A DNA stretch of 64,000 nucleotides, from positions 558,001 through 622,000 of the forward strand of contig NZ_JALDAX010000001.1 in NCBI RefSeq assembly GCF_022698145.1, written 5' to 3'. The stretch is from Streptomyces spinosisporus (GTDB lineage: Bacteria; Actinomycetota; Actinomycetes; Streptomycetales; Streptomycetaceae). The notes under the pieces are model-generated. The model searched no databases. It saw only the letters and a program-made list of their open reading frames with translations, and was not told the DNA's origin. The position numbers and the translations under genes are program-made. Positions 52,522 to 61,110 of the stretch are shown piece by piece (the first letter of the stretch is position 1; each line of letters opens with the position of its first letter).

Positions 52522-54492
52522 GTGAAGGTGGGGGAGAGCGTGCAGACCCTGGCGTACGGATCCTGGCCGTCGCCCATCGACGCGGCGCTGGCGGCCGCGC
52601 ACGACGGGCGGCCCGAGTTCGTCGGTTTCGTCGGCGACGAGGCGTGGTGGACCGAGCCGCGTCCCGCCGAGGGCGGCCGGCGCACCCTGGTGCGGCGCCG
52701 CGCCGACGGCCGCGAGGAGCAGGTGCTGCCCGCGCCGTGGAACGTCCGCAGCCGTGTCATCGAGTACGGCGGACAGCCCTGGTCCGCCGCCGTGGTGGAC
52801 GGTGCACCGCTCGTGGTGTTCGTCGACTTCGCCGACCAGCGCCTGTACCGCCATGAACCCGGCGGCGAGCCGCGCCCTCTGACCCCTCTCTCGCCGGTGG
52901 GCGGCGGGCTGCGCTGGGCCGAGCCGCAGGTGCTGGTGGAGCGCGGTGAAGTGTGGTGCGTGCTGGAGGAGTTCACCGGTGACGGCCCCACCGATGTGCG
53001 CCGTGTCCTGGCCGCGGTTCCGCTGGACGGCTCGGCGGCCCAGGACCGGGACGCCGTCCGCGAACTCACCGACGACCGGCACCGGTTCGTCACCGACCCC
53101 CGGCTCTCGCCCGACGGCGGGCGCGCCGCCTGGCTGGCCTGGGACCATCCCCGGATGCCCTGGGACGGCACGGAGCTGGTCGTCGCCGAGGTCGCCGACG
53201 ACGGCACCTTCCGGGCGGCACGGACCCTCGCCGGAGGAGCGGAGGAGTCCGTCGCCCAGGTGGAGTGGGCGGCCGACGGCTCGCTGCTGTACGCGAGCGA
53301 CCGCACCGGCTGGTGGAACCTCTACCGCGACGGCACCCCGCTGTGCGAGCGCGAGGAGGAGTTCGGCGGGCCGCTGTGGAAGCTCGGCCAGCGCTGGTTC
53401 GCCCCGCTGGACAGCGGTCTGATCGCCGTCGTGCACGGCCGCGGCGCCACCGCGCTCGGGATACTGGACCCCGACAGCGGCGAGGTCGTCGACGCGGCGG
53501 GCCCCTGGACCGAGTTCGCCCCCACGCTCGCGGTGCACGGGGAGCGCGTCGTCTGTGTCGGGGCCAGCCCGCGCAGCGCGTACGAGGTCGTGGAGCTGGA
53601 CACCCGCACGGGCCGGGCCCGGGTGATCGGCGCCGAGCACGACGACGCCGTCGATCCCGCCTACTACCCCGAACCCCAGATCCGCACCTTCACCGGACCG
53701 GCCGGCCGCGACATCCACGCGCACATCTATCCGCCGCACAACCCCGGCTGTGTCGCGCCCGGCGGCGAGCTCCCGCCGTATGTCGTGTGGGCGCACGGCG
53801 GCCCCACCAGCCGGGCGCCGCTCGTGCTCGACCTGGAGATCGCCTACTTCACCTCCCGGGGCATCGGGGTCGCCGAGGTCAACTACGGCGGCTCGACCGG
53901 GTACGGGCGTGAGTACCGCGGCCGGCTGCGCGAGCAGTGGGGTGTGGTCGACGTCGAGGACTGCGCGGCGGTCGCCCTCGCGCTCGCCGAGGAGGGCACC
54001 GCCGACCGCGACCGGCTCGCGATCCGCGGCGGCAGCGCGGGCGGCTGGACCTCGGCCGCCTCGCTCGCCGCCACCGACGTGTACGCCTGCGGCACGATCA
54101 TCTACCCCATCCTCGATCTCACCGCCTGGGGCACGGGGGAGACCCACGACTTCGAGTCGCAGTACCTGGAGACGCTGGTCGGACCGCTCGCCGAGGTGCC
54201 GGGCCGGTACACGGAGCGCTCGCCCGCCGAGCACGCCGACCGCATCACCGTGCCCTTCCTGCTGCTGCAGGGCCTGGACGACGTGATCTGCCCGCCCGCG
54301 CAGTGCGAGCGGTTCCTGGCCCGGATGGAGGGACGGCGGGTGCCGCACGCCTACATCGCCTTCGAGGGGGAGGGGCACGGCTTCCGCCGGGCCGACACCA
54401 TGATCCGCGTCCTGGAGTCCGAACTCTCCCTGTACGCCCAGGTGTTCGGCCTCAATCCGCAGGGCGTCCCGACCCTGGAGCTGTCCAAGTGA
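52522..54492 (+). CDS. S9-family prolyl oligopeptidase-like peptidase
   Basis: 656 aa from GTG 52522, directly after the M20 stop. The N-terminal beta-propeller (about 1-390) precedes an alpha/beta hydrolase domain with WAHGGPTSRAPLV, nucleophile Ser in RGGSAGGWTS, Asp in QGLDDVICPP and His in GEGHGFR. Cytoplasmic (no signal peptide). It cleaves short peptides, usually after Pro or releasing dipeptides/acylated residues. Confidence 0.92.
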   Translation: MKVGESVQTLAYGSWPSPIDAALAAAHDGRPEFVGFVGDEAWWTEPRPAEGGRRTLVRRRADGREEQVLPAPWNVRSRVIEYGGQPWSAAVVDGAPLVVFVDFADQRLYRHEPGGEPRPLTPLSPVGGGLRWAEPQVLVERGEVWCVLEEFTGDGPTDVRRVLAAVPLDGSAAQDRDAVRELTDDRHRFVTDPRLSPDGGRAAWLAWDHPRMPWDGTELVVAEVADDGTFRAARTLAGGAEESVAQVEWAADGSLLYASDRTGWWNLYRDGTPLCEREEEFGGPLWKLGQRWFAPLDSGLIAVVHGRGATALGILDPDSGEVVDAAGPWTEFAPTLAVHGERVVCVGASPRSAYEVVELDTRTGRARVIGAEHDDAVDPAYYPEPQIRTFTGPAGRDIHAHIYPPHNPGCVAPGGELPPYVVWAHGGPTSRAPLVLDLEIAYFTSRGIGVAEVNYGGSTGYGREYRGRLREQWGVVDVEDCAAVALALAEEGTADRDRLAIRGGSAGGWTSAASLAATDVYACGTIIYPILDLTAWGTGETHDFESQYLETLVGPLAEVPGRYTERSPAEHADRITVPFLLLQGLDDVICPPAQCERFLARMEGRRVPHAYIAFEGEGHGFRRADTMIRVLESELSLYAQVFGLNPQGVPTLELSK

Positions 54493-55424
54493 GCGAGCAC
54501 CTCCGGCCACTGCGGCGGCCCTCCCGGCTGGCCCCCGGCGCCCGCGTGGCGATCGTCGCCCCCAGTGGGCCGGTGCCCGAGGAGCGGGTGCAGGCGGGGC
54601 TCGACGTGCTGCGCGGCTGGGACCTCGACCCGGTGGTGGCGCCCCATGTGCTGGACCGGCACGGGGAGTTCGACTATCTGGCGGGCAGCGACGCGGACCG
54701 GGCCGCCGATCTGCAGCGCGCCTGGTGCGATCCGTCCGTGGCCGCCGTGATGTGCGCGCGGGGCGGGTACGGGGCACAGCGGATGGTCGACCTGCTCGAC
54801 TGGGAGGCGATGCGGACCGCGGGGCCCAAGGTGTTCGTGGGCTTCAGCGACGTCACCACGCTGCACCAGGCGTTCGCCACCCGCCTGGGCCTGGTCACCC
54901 TGTACGGTCCCGCGGCCGCCGGTGTCGACTTCATCAAGAACGGCCGGGCGCAGGAGCATCTGCGGACCACGCTGTTCGCCCCGGAGGACGCCCGCACCAT
55001 CGCCTCCGCCGGAGCCACCGTGGTGCCCGGGCGGGCCCGCGGCGTCACCGTGGGCGGCTGTCTTGCCCTGCTGGCCTCCGACCTCGGCACGCCTCACGCC
55101 CATCCCGGCGCCCGGGGCGGACTGCTGCTGGTCGAGGACGTCGGCGAGCGGCCGTACCGCATCGACCGGATGCTGACCCAACTGCTGCGCAGCGGATGGC
55201 TGGACGGCGTCGGCGGGATCGCGCTCGGCTCGTGGGAGGAGTGCGGACCCTACGACGGGGTGCGCGCGGTGCTGACGGACCGGCTGGCCGGCCTCGGGAT
55301 CCCGGTCGTGGAGGAGTTCGGTTTCGGGCACTGCGCGGGGGCGCTGACTGTCCCCTTCGGGGTCACGGCGGAACTGGACGCCGACGCGCGCACGCTGACG
55401 CTCGATCAGCCCGCTCTGCGCTGA
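54489..55424 (+). CDS. S66-family LD-carboxypeptidase (muramoyltetrapeptide carboxypeptidase-like)
   Basis: 311 aa; GTG overlaps the S9 stop (GTGA). LdcA-type catalytic Ser in GFSDVTTLH, Glu in LLVEDVGERPYRIDRML and His in FGFGHCAGALTVPFG form the Ser-Glu-His triad. N terminus VAIVAPSGPVPEERV is typical. It trims the terminal D-Ala from muropeptides during recycling, or acts on microcin-like peptides (MccF-type). It suggests the operon handles cell-wall peptides. Confidence 0.9.
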   Translation: MSEHLRPLRRPSRLAPGARVAIVAPSGPVPEERVQAGLDVLRGWDLDPVVAPHVLDRHGEFDYLAGSDADRAADLQRAWCDPSVAAVMCARGGYGAQRMVDLLDWEAMRTAGPKVFVGFSDVTTLHQAFATRLGLVTLYGPAAAGVDFIKNGRAQEHLRTTLFAPEDARTIASAGATVVPGRARGVTVGGCLALLASDLGTPHAHPGARGGLLLVEDVGERPYRIDRMLTQLLRSGWLDGVGGIALGSWEECGPYDGVRAVLTDRLAGLGIPVVEEFGFGHCAGALTVPFGVTAELDADARTLTLDQPALR

Positions 55425-55467
55425 GTCCCCTTCACTGAACATCCGTCAACAACACTCATCTGGGCGA

Positions 55468-55527
55468 TTGACCTCCTCTGACACGTGTCACACCATGACA
55501 ACCGGCCAGTACTTACTGGTCGGTAAG
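55468..55527 (+). promoter_or_regulatory. promoter region of the X-Pro hydrolase gene with two palindromes
   Basis: TTGACC (55468-55473) is a possible -35, but no good -10 follows at 17 bp. TGACACGTGTCA (55479-55490) is a perfect 12-bp palindrome. CTTAC-N6-GTAAG (55512-55527) is a second inverted repeat of TetR-operator type. The arms TGACAC/GTGTCA also occur in the ccr promoter, with a different spacer. Confidence 0.5.
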
Positions 55528-55555
55528 CAGGGCTGTCCCGAGTGTGGAGGTCTCA

Positions 55556-57340
55556 GTGTCCCGACGCGTGCCCCGATCCCGCGCCGCCCGAGGGCCTGCC
55601 CTCGCCGTCGCCCTGTGTGCGGCGCTCACCGCGCCCCTGGCCGTCACCGCGCCCGCGGCGTCGACCGGGCAGTACAGCGTCACGGCACTGAGGTTCACCG
55701 TCGAGGCGGGCGGCCGCACCTGCGCGGTCGACGCCGATCTGTACCGCCCGGCGGGCGTCGACCGGGCGCATCCCGCCCCGGCCGTGGTCGCGACGAACGG
55801 CTTCGGCGGCAGCAAGTCCGACGGCTCGACCGACGCCATCGGCAAGGCCTTCGCCGAGCGCGGCTATGTGTCCCTGGTCTACTCCGGACTCGGCTTCGGC
55901 AAGTCCGGCTGCCTGATCTCCCTGGACGACCCGGCCATCGACGGTACGGCCGCCGCGCGACTGGTCGACTTCCTCGGCGGCAAGCGCGCCGCCGACGACG
56001 GCACCAGAGCCGACTTCGTCACCCTCGACCGCCCGGGCGACCCGCGGGTCGGCATGATCGGCGGCTCGTACGGCGGGGCGATCCAGCTGGCGACGGCGGC
56101 GGTCGACCACCGGGTGGACGCGCTCGTCCCGCTGATCACCTGGAACGACCTCGCCTACTCGCTCGACCCCAACAACGCCTCCAGCACCGTCCCCGGCGCC
56201 TTCAAATGGCAGTGGACCAACGGCTTCTACCTCATCGGCGAGGGCCAGCCGCTGACCGAGCCGAACCTCGACCCGTCCCGCATCAACTCCCTGGCCTGTC
56301 TGCACTTCGTCACCAAGGCCTGCGCGACGATGCGGCTGCTGAACTCCGGGAGCTACCGCCCCGGCCCGACCGCCGAGATGCTCGCCTACGCGCACAGCGT
56401 CTCCCCCCGCTCGTATCTGAGCCGCGTGAAGGCGCCCACCCTGCTGATCCAGGGGCAGGCCGACACCCTGTTCAACCTCAACGAGGCGACCGCCACGTAC
56501 AAGACGCTCAAGGCGCAGGGCACGCCCACCAAGATGATCTGGCAGTCCTGGGGGCACAGCGGCGGCATCACCGACCCCGCGAGCGGCGAACTCGACCTCG
56601 CCCAGGGCAACTTGGAGACCAGCTACGTCGGCCGACGGATCCTCGCCTGGTTCGACCGCTATCTGCACCGGCAGAACACCGACACCGGCCCCGCCTTCGC
56701 CTACTACCGCGACTGGATCACCGACCCCGCCCGCACCTACGCCACGGCCGCCCAACTCCCTTCCCTCGACCGGACGTTCTACCTCTCCGGCGACGGCAAG
56801 CTGGTCGACAACCGCAGCAAGGTCGTCCGCGGCAGCCGTACGTACACCAACCACCTGATCCCCACGAGCCATTCGGAGAGCTCGCTGGCCGGGATCGCCG
56901 GGCTGCCGGACCCGGGGCCGTACGACACCGCGGGCACCTATCTCGCCTGGACCGGCGCACCGCTCACCCGCACCACCGACGTCGTCGGCTCGCCCCGGGC
57001 CACGCTCAGGGTCGTCTCACCGGCCGCCGCACGGGCCCAGCGCTCGGGTGACGCCGCCGACCGGCTCGTCCTGTTCGCCAAGCTCTACGACATCGCGCCC
57101 GACGGCAGCAGGACGCTCGTGCACCGGCTGATCGCGCCGGTCCGGGTGCCGGACGTGACCAAGAGCTTCACCGTGACGCTGCCGGGCATCGTCCACCGGT
57201 ACGAGAAGGGGCACCGGCTGCGGTTCGTGATCGCCGCCAGCGACGACGCGTACTTCGGCAACCAGGGGATCAAGCCGGTGACCGTCGTCAGCGCGCCCGG
57301 GGACACCGGGGTGCTGGAATTGCCCGTGCTCGGCGGCTGA
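55556..57340 (+). CDS. secreted X-Pro dipeptidyl-peptidase/CocE-like hydrolase
   Basis: 594 aa from GTG 55556 (TGGAGG 5 nt upstream; GTG 55544 is in frame too). Signal peptide ARGPALAVALCAALTAPLAV, cleavage near PAAS. Catalytic Ser in MIGGSYGGAIQLA, Asp in GQADTLFNLNEA, His in SWGHSGGI; the C-terminal jelly-roll (about 470-594) fits CocE/NonD hydrolases. Acts on extracellular peptides or esters. Follows the peptidase operon but has its own upstream region. Confidence 0.9.
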   Translation: MSRRVPRSRAARGPALAVALCAALTAPLAVTAPAASTGQYSVTALRFTVEAGGRTCAVDADLYRPAGVDRAHPAPAVVATNGFGGSKSDGSTDAIGKAFAERGYVSLVYSGLGFGKSGCLISLDDPAIDGTAAARLVDFLGGKRAADDGTRADFVTLDRPGDPRVGMIGGSYGGAIQLATAAVDHRVDALVPLITWNDLAYSLDPNNASSTVPGAFKWQWTNGFYLIGEGQPLTEPNLDPSRINSLACLHFVTKACATMRLLNSGSYRPGPTAEMLAYAHSVSPRSYLSRVKAPTLLIQGQADTLFNLNEATATYKTLKAQGTPTKMIWQSWGHSGGITDPASGELDLAQGNLETSYVGRRILAWFDRYLHRQNTDTGPAFAYYRDWITDPARTYATAAQLPSLDRTFYLSGDGKLVDNRSKVVRGSRTYTNHLIPTSHSESSLAGIAGLPDPGPYDTAGTYLAWTGAPLTRTTDVVGSPRATLRVVSPAAARAQRSGDAADRLVLFAKLYDIAPDGSRTLVHRLIAPVRVPDVTKSFTVTLPGIVHRYEKGHRLRFVIAASDDAYFGNQGIKPVTVVSAPGDTGVLELPVLGG

Positions 57341-57348
57341 GGCCGCCG

Positions 57349-57354
57349 TAGGGT
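57349..57354 (+). promoter_or_regulatory. -10 element TAGGGT, likely leaderless start of the GNAT gene
   Basis: TAGGGT lies 6 nt before the ATG at 57361, the typical placement for Streptomyces leaderless messages; no ribosome-binding site is present. Confidence 0.5.
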
Positions 57355-57360
57355 GGCGGA

Positions 57361-57936
57361 ATGCCGCACACCGCATCCCGCTATCTCACCGAAGGCCCCC
57401 GGGTGGGCATACGCCACTTCACCTACGACGACGGCGTCGAGTTCGCCGCGCGGGCCCGTGAGAGCAAGGCACTGCACCAGCCCTGGCTGTTCCCGCCGGA
57501 CACCCCGACGGCGTACACCGCGTACGCGAGCCGGCTGATCGAGGACCCGACCAAGGCCGGGTTCCTGGTCTGCGAGAAGGCAAGCGGGCAGGACGGTGGG
57601 GCGGTAGACGGGGCCATCGCCGGGTTCATCAACATCAACAACATCGTCGAGGGCGGCTTCCGCTGCGGCGCGCTCGGCTACGGCGCCTTCGCGCACGCCG
57701 CCGGGCGGGGGCTGATGCGCGAGGGCCTGAACCTCGTCATGGACCACGCCTTCGGCCCGATGCGGCTGCACCGCCTGGAGATCAACGTCCAGCCGCGAAA
57801 CGCCGCGTCGATCGCACTCGCCCGGTCCTGCGGATTCCGCCTGGAGGGCTTCTCCCCGGACATGATCTTCATCGACGGGGCCTGGCGCGACCACGAACGC
57901 TGGGCGATCACCGCCGAGATGCGGACTTCCGGTTGA
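57361..57936 (+). CDS. GNAT acetyltransferase (RimJ/RimL type)
   Basis: 191 aa. GNAT motif: AGFININNIVEGGFRCGALGYGAFAHAAGRGLMREGLNLVMDHAF, then LHRLEINVQPRNAASIALARSCGFRLEGFSPDMIFIDGAWRDHERW, which is characteristic of RimJ/RimL ribosomal-protein or amino-acid N-acetyltransferases. Its 3' end overlaps the convergent DUF6204 gene by 29 bp. Confidence 0.9.
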   Translation: MPHTASRYLTEGPRVGIRHFTYDDGVEFAARARESKALHQPWLFPPDTPTAYTAYASRLIEDPTKAGFLVCEKASGQDGGAVDGAIAGFININNIVEGGFRCGALGYGAFAHAAGRGLMREGLNLVMDHAFGPMRLHRLEINVQPRNAASIALARSCGFRLEGFSPDMIFIDGAWRDHERWAITAEMRTSG

Positions 57937-58255
57937 CCTTCATGGTGTCGAGATCCGTGACGGTGGACCGGAGCCCGCCGAAGCCGTAGCCGAGGCCCCG
58001 GAGCGTGGTCTCGGCGCGGTCCTCCGCGATCGCGCCCGCCATCTCCTCGCCGTCCGCCGCGTCCGACACCACCACGTACCGCATCGAGAAGTGCTTGAGC
58101 GGCCTCGGCTCGTACGTCAGCGAGCCCTCCTCGGTGAACCGCATGCTCGTCATACCGTGATCCGCGGCCTCGGCCAGCAGCCGCTCCCGGGCCGCCTCGC
58201 TCAGCCCCTCCCACGTGCCGCGGACGATCACCCGGTACGTGTGCTGCTCGCTCAT
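57908..58255 (-). CDS. DUF6204 family protein
   Basis: 115 aa from ATG 58255. It matches the Streptomyces family with HTYRVIVRGTWEGLSEAARERLLAEAADHGMTSMRFTEEGSLTYEPRPLKHFSMRYVV. Predicted alpha/beta ferredoxin-like small protein, no known activity. Overlaps the convergent GNAT gene 3' end by 29 bp, so transcripts from both strands could form an RNA duplex. Confidence 0.85.
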   Translation of the reverse strand: MSEQHTYRVIVRGTWEGLSEAARERLLAEAADHGMTSMRFTEEGSLTYEPRPLKHFSMRYVVVSDAADGEEMAGAIAEDRAETTLRGLGYGFGGLRSTVTDLDTMKVNRKSASRR

Positions 58256-58413
58256 CCGTCTGCTCCCGTGCTGCCGCGTCGATGTGGGTCGAAGGCCCGA
58301 CTGTACGTCGACGGGGACGGACCGCACCCGGGATTTTCCGCGGCCGGCCGCTGGGGCCTTTGCGTAATCCTGACTCGTACTGCCCCTGGTCAGCTCATCG
58401 GTGAGGGGCTTCC

Positions 58414-60378
58414 ATGGTGATCGTGACGACGATCCGACGTGAGGTACTGACCCTGCCCGCGGCGCAGTTGGGGCCGGACAACCCCCTGCCCCCGCTGCGG
58501 CTGCTCCACGAGGTACACCGCATCGACGCACGCGACCGGGACGAACTGCCGCGCGACATGGCGCGGCAGGTGGACTACGAGCCGCTGCGCAGCCTGCTGC
58601 CGGTGCGCGTGCGGGACGGCTACGGCAGAACGCGCGAACCCCGGCAGTTCGACGCGCTCGTGATCGAGAACGACCGGCTGCGCGCGACCGTCCTGCCCGG
58701 CCTCGGCGGCCGGGTCGCCTCGCTCTTCCACAAGCCCACCGGCCGTGAACTCCTCTACCGCAACCCGGTGTTCCAGCCCGCCAACTTCGCGCTCAACGGC
58801 GCCTGGTTCTCCGGCGGCATCGAGTGGAACATCGGCGCCACCGGCCACACCACCCTGTCCTGCTCCCCGCTGCACGCCGCCCGCGTCCCCGCCCCCGACG
58901 GCGGCGAGATGCTCCGGCTGTGGGAGTGGGAGCGGCTGCGCGACCTGCCCTTCCAGGTCGACCTCTGGCTGCCGCGCCACTCCGACTTCCTCCACGTCGG
59001 CGTCCGCATCCGCAATCCGCACGAGCGGCCCGCGCCGGTCTACTGGTGGTCCAACATCGCCGTGCCGGAGGAGCGCCGGGTGCTGGCCCCCGCCGAGGAG
59101 GCCTGGCACTTCAGTTACGAACGCCGGCTGCGCCGGGTGCCCGTGCCGGCATACGACGGAATCGACCGCTCCTACCCGCTCCAAAACCCTTACGCCGCCG
59201 ACTATTTCTACGAGGTGCCGCAGGAACGCCGGCGCTGGATCGCCGCCCTCGACGACTCCGGCCACGGCCTGGTGCAGACGTCCACCGATGTGCTGCGCGG
59301 CCGCAAGCTGTTCGTGTGGGGCGCGGGCAGCGGCGGGCGGCGCTGGCAGAACTGGCTCACCGAGCCGGGCAGCGGCGGCTACTGCGAGATCCAGGCCGGG
59401 CTCGCCCGCACCCAGCTGGAGCATGTGCGGCTGGACGCGGAGAGCGAGGTGAGCTGGACGGAGGCCTACGGGCCGCTGGACGCGTCGCCCACCGGTTCCT
59501 CCTGGTCCGCCGTCGTGGACGCGGCCGAGGCCCGCCTCGAGGCCGTGCTTCCGCGCGCCGACGTGGACGCCGCCCACGCCGCCTGGAAGCCCTACGCCGA
59601 CACCGAACCCGGCGAGGTGCTCGCCACCGGCTCCGGCTGGGGCGCGCTCGAAGTGCTGCGCGCTGACCTCAAGCTGCCCGGCACGCCCTTCGACGAGAGC
59701 ACCCTCGGCGATCCCCAGGAACCCTGGCTGCACCTGCTGCGGGCGGGCTCCCTGCCCGAGCCGCGCCGGGTGCGGCCGCCCGGCGAGACGCTGGTCGCCC
59801 CGCACTGGCGGGACATGCTGGAGACCGCGCCCGCGACCCCGCTCACCGAGTACCACCTCGGCGTCGCCCAGTGGCACCACGGCGACCGGGCGCAGGCGGT
59901 GCGCAGCTGGGAGCGGGCCCTCGAACTCGCCCCGTCCATCTGGCCGTTGCTGCGCTGTCTGGCCGTCGCCGACCAGGAGGCCGGCAACCACGAGCGGGCC
60001 GCGGACCGGTACGCCGACGCCTTCGACGACCTGTGCCAGGAGCGGCGCGACGACAGCGAACGGTGGACGGCGGCCACGGCCGCGCTGGGCCGCGAGGCGA
60101 TCGAGGCGCTGCTCGCGGTGCGGCGCACGGAGCAGGCGCGCGCCGTCTGGGAACGGCTGCATCCCGCCACCCGGGAGCGCGGGCGGTTCCGGCTGATCGA
60201 GGCACACCTGCTGCTCGCGGAGGGCAGGCAGGAGGAGGCGCTGGACGTCTTCCGGGCCGGCTTCGAGGCCGCCGATCTGCGCGAGGGCGCGGAGGCCGTG
60301 GGCCGCCTGTGGGCGCGGCTGACCGACGAACCGCTGCCGGAGCACTACGACTTCCGGATGCGGCCGCCCGAGGTCTGA
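58414..60378 (+). CDS. DUF5107 carbohydrate-active-like protein with C-terminal TPR domain
   Basis: 654 aa; GAGGGG before ATG 58414. The N-terminal two thirds (about 25-310) are a DUF5107/aldose-epimerase-like beta-sandwich (LRATVLPGLGGRVASLFHKPTGRELLYRNPVFQP, NGAWFSGGIEWNIGATGHT). The C-terminal third (about 470-640) is a tetratricopeptide region (YHLGVAQWHHGDRAQAVRSWERALELAPS, AGNHERAADRYADAF). Such fusions are widespread in actinobacteria, probably acting on sugars, with TPRs for partner binding. No sugar-transport genes are nearby. Confidence 0.88.
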   Translation: MVIVTTIRREVLTLPAAQLGPDNPLPPLRLLHEVHRIDARDRDELPRDMARQVDYEPLRSLLPVRVRDGYGRTREPRQFDALVIENDRLRATVLPGLGGRVASLFHKPTGRELLYRNPVFQPANFALNGAWFSGGIEWNIGATGHTTLSCSPLHAARVPAPDGGEMLRLWEWERLRDLPFQVDLWLPRHSDFLHVGVRIRNPHERPAPVYWWSNIAVPEERRVLAPAEEAWHFSYERRLRRVPVPAYDGIDRSYPLQNPYAADYFYEVPQERRRWIAALDDSGHGLVQTSTDVLRGRKLFVWGAGSGGRRWQNWLTEPGSGGYCEIQAGLARTQLEHVRLDAESEVSWTEAYGPLDASPTGSSWSAVVDAAEARLEAVLPRADVDAAHAAWKPYADTEPGEVLATGSGWGALEVLRADLKLPGTPFDESTLGDPQEPWLHLLRAGSLPEPRRVRPPGETLVAPHWRDMLETAPATPLTEYHLGVAQWHHGDRAQAVRSWERALELAPSIWPLLRCLAVADQEAGNHERAADRYADAFDDLCQERRDDSERWTAATAALGREAIEALLAVRRTEQARAVWERLHPATRERGRFRLIEAHLLLAEGRQEEALDVFRAGFEAADLREGAEAVGRLWARLTDEPLPEHYDFRMRPPEV

Positions 60379-60400
60379 GGAGCGTGGCCCGGGGCGGGGG

Positions 60401-60748
60401 TTACTGGTTGCGGTCCACGTACTCGTACACCGTGCCGTCCGGGTGCATCGCGATCAGGTTGCGGCCCACCGGCGTGGGCACCGGACCCGCGATGATGTGG
60501 GCGCCGAGCTCGGTGAGCACACGGTGGGCCTCGTCGACGTCCTTGACGGCGATCGTCGCGGCGACCTTGCGCAACACCTCCAACTCGGCCTCGGGCCCGC
60601 TCATCAGCAGGAAGAAGCCGACCGCGGCCACCTGGACGCCACCGCGCTCGAAACGGAGTGCCGTGCCGCCCACGAGCCGTTCGTAGAAGGGCACGGCCCG
60701 GTCCAGGTCGTCGACGCAGATGCGCAGCGTGGCTCCCAGAATGTCCAT
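60401..60748 (-). CDS. VOC-family (glyoxalase/bleomycin resistance-like) protein
   Basis: 115 aa from ATG 60748. betaalphabetabetabeta pattern: ATLRICVDDLDRAVPFYERLVGG, LMSGPEAELEVLRKVAATIAVKDVDEAHRVLTELGAHIIAGPVPTPVGRNLIAMHPDGTVYEYV. The Glu in the terminal YEYV strand is a usual metal ligand; the first-position His is replaced. It may bind a metal-dependent substrate or a drug. Confidence 0.87.
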   Translation of the reverse strand: MDILGATLRICVDDLDRAVPFYERLVGGTALRFERGGVQVAAVGFFLLMSGPEAELEVLRKVAATIAVKDVDEAHRVLTELGAHIIAGPVPTPVGRNLIAMHPDGTVYEYVDRNQ

Positions 60749-60868
60749 GCGGACGAGCCTAGTTGGGGCGGCCGCGGAAGGTGATCGTTTCGGCCGATCG
60801 GTCCTCCTCCGGCCGCCCCCGCCGGGCACCGGCCCGTCACCCGGCGGACCGGCCCGGCGCCTCGCGGA

Positions 60869-61030
60869 TCAGCCCATCGCCTTGCGTACGACATCCCGGG
60901 TGCGGTCCACGACGGCCGCGACCGGACCGACCGTGAGGTTCTTTCTCGTGGCGCTCCACGTTGTCGGCGTGCGCGAGCACGTCCTGGCGCAGTGCCGCGA
61001 AACGGTCCAGGAACTCGGCGCTTGGTACCC
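60869..61030 (-). pseudogene. frameshifted gene fragment
   Basis: Between the VOC and holin-like genes (362 bp without an intact gene), the minus strand encodes SAEFLDRFAALRQDVLAHADNVERHE in one frame. After a +1/-1 slip near 60942 it encodes NLTVGPVAAVVDRTRDVVRKAMG, ending at a stop at 60869. Together they read as the C terminus of a helical protein, with no start or N-terminal part. The family was not recognised. Low-confidence relic. Confidence 0.4.
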
Positions 61031-61110
61031 GGGCGTGGAGCGTGGACGCGATGGTTTCCGGCCGGGACACCGGGGCGTTATGCGTACGCACGTACGGGTA
61101 CCCGGCGCGC

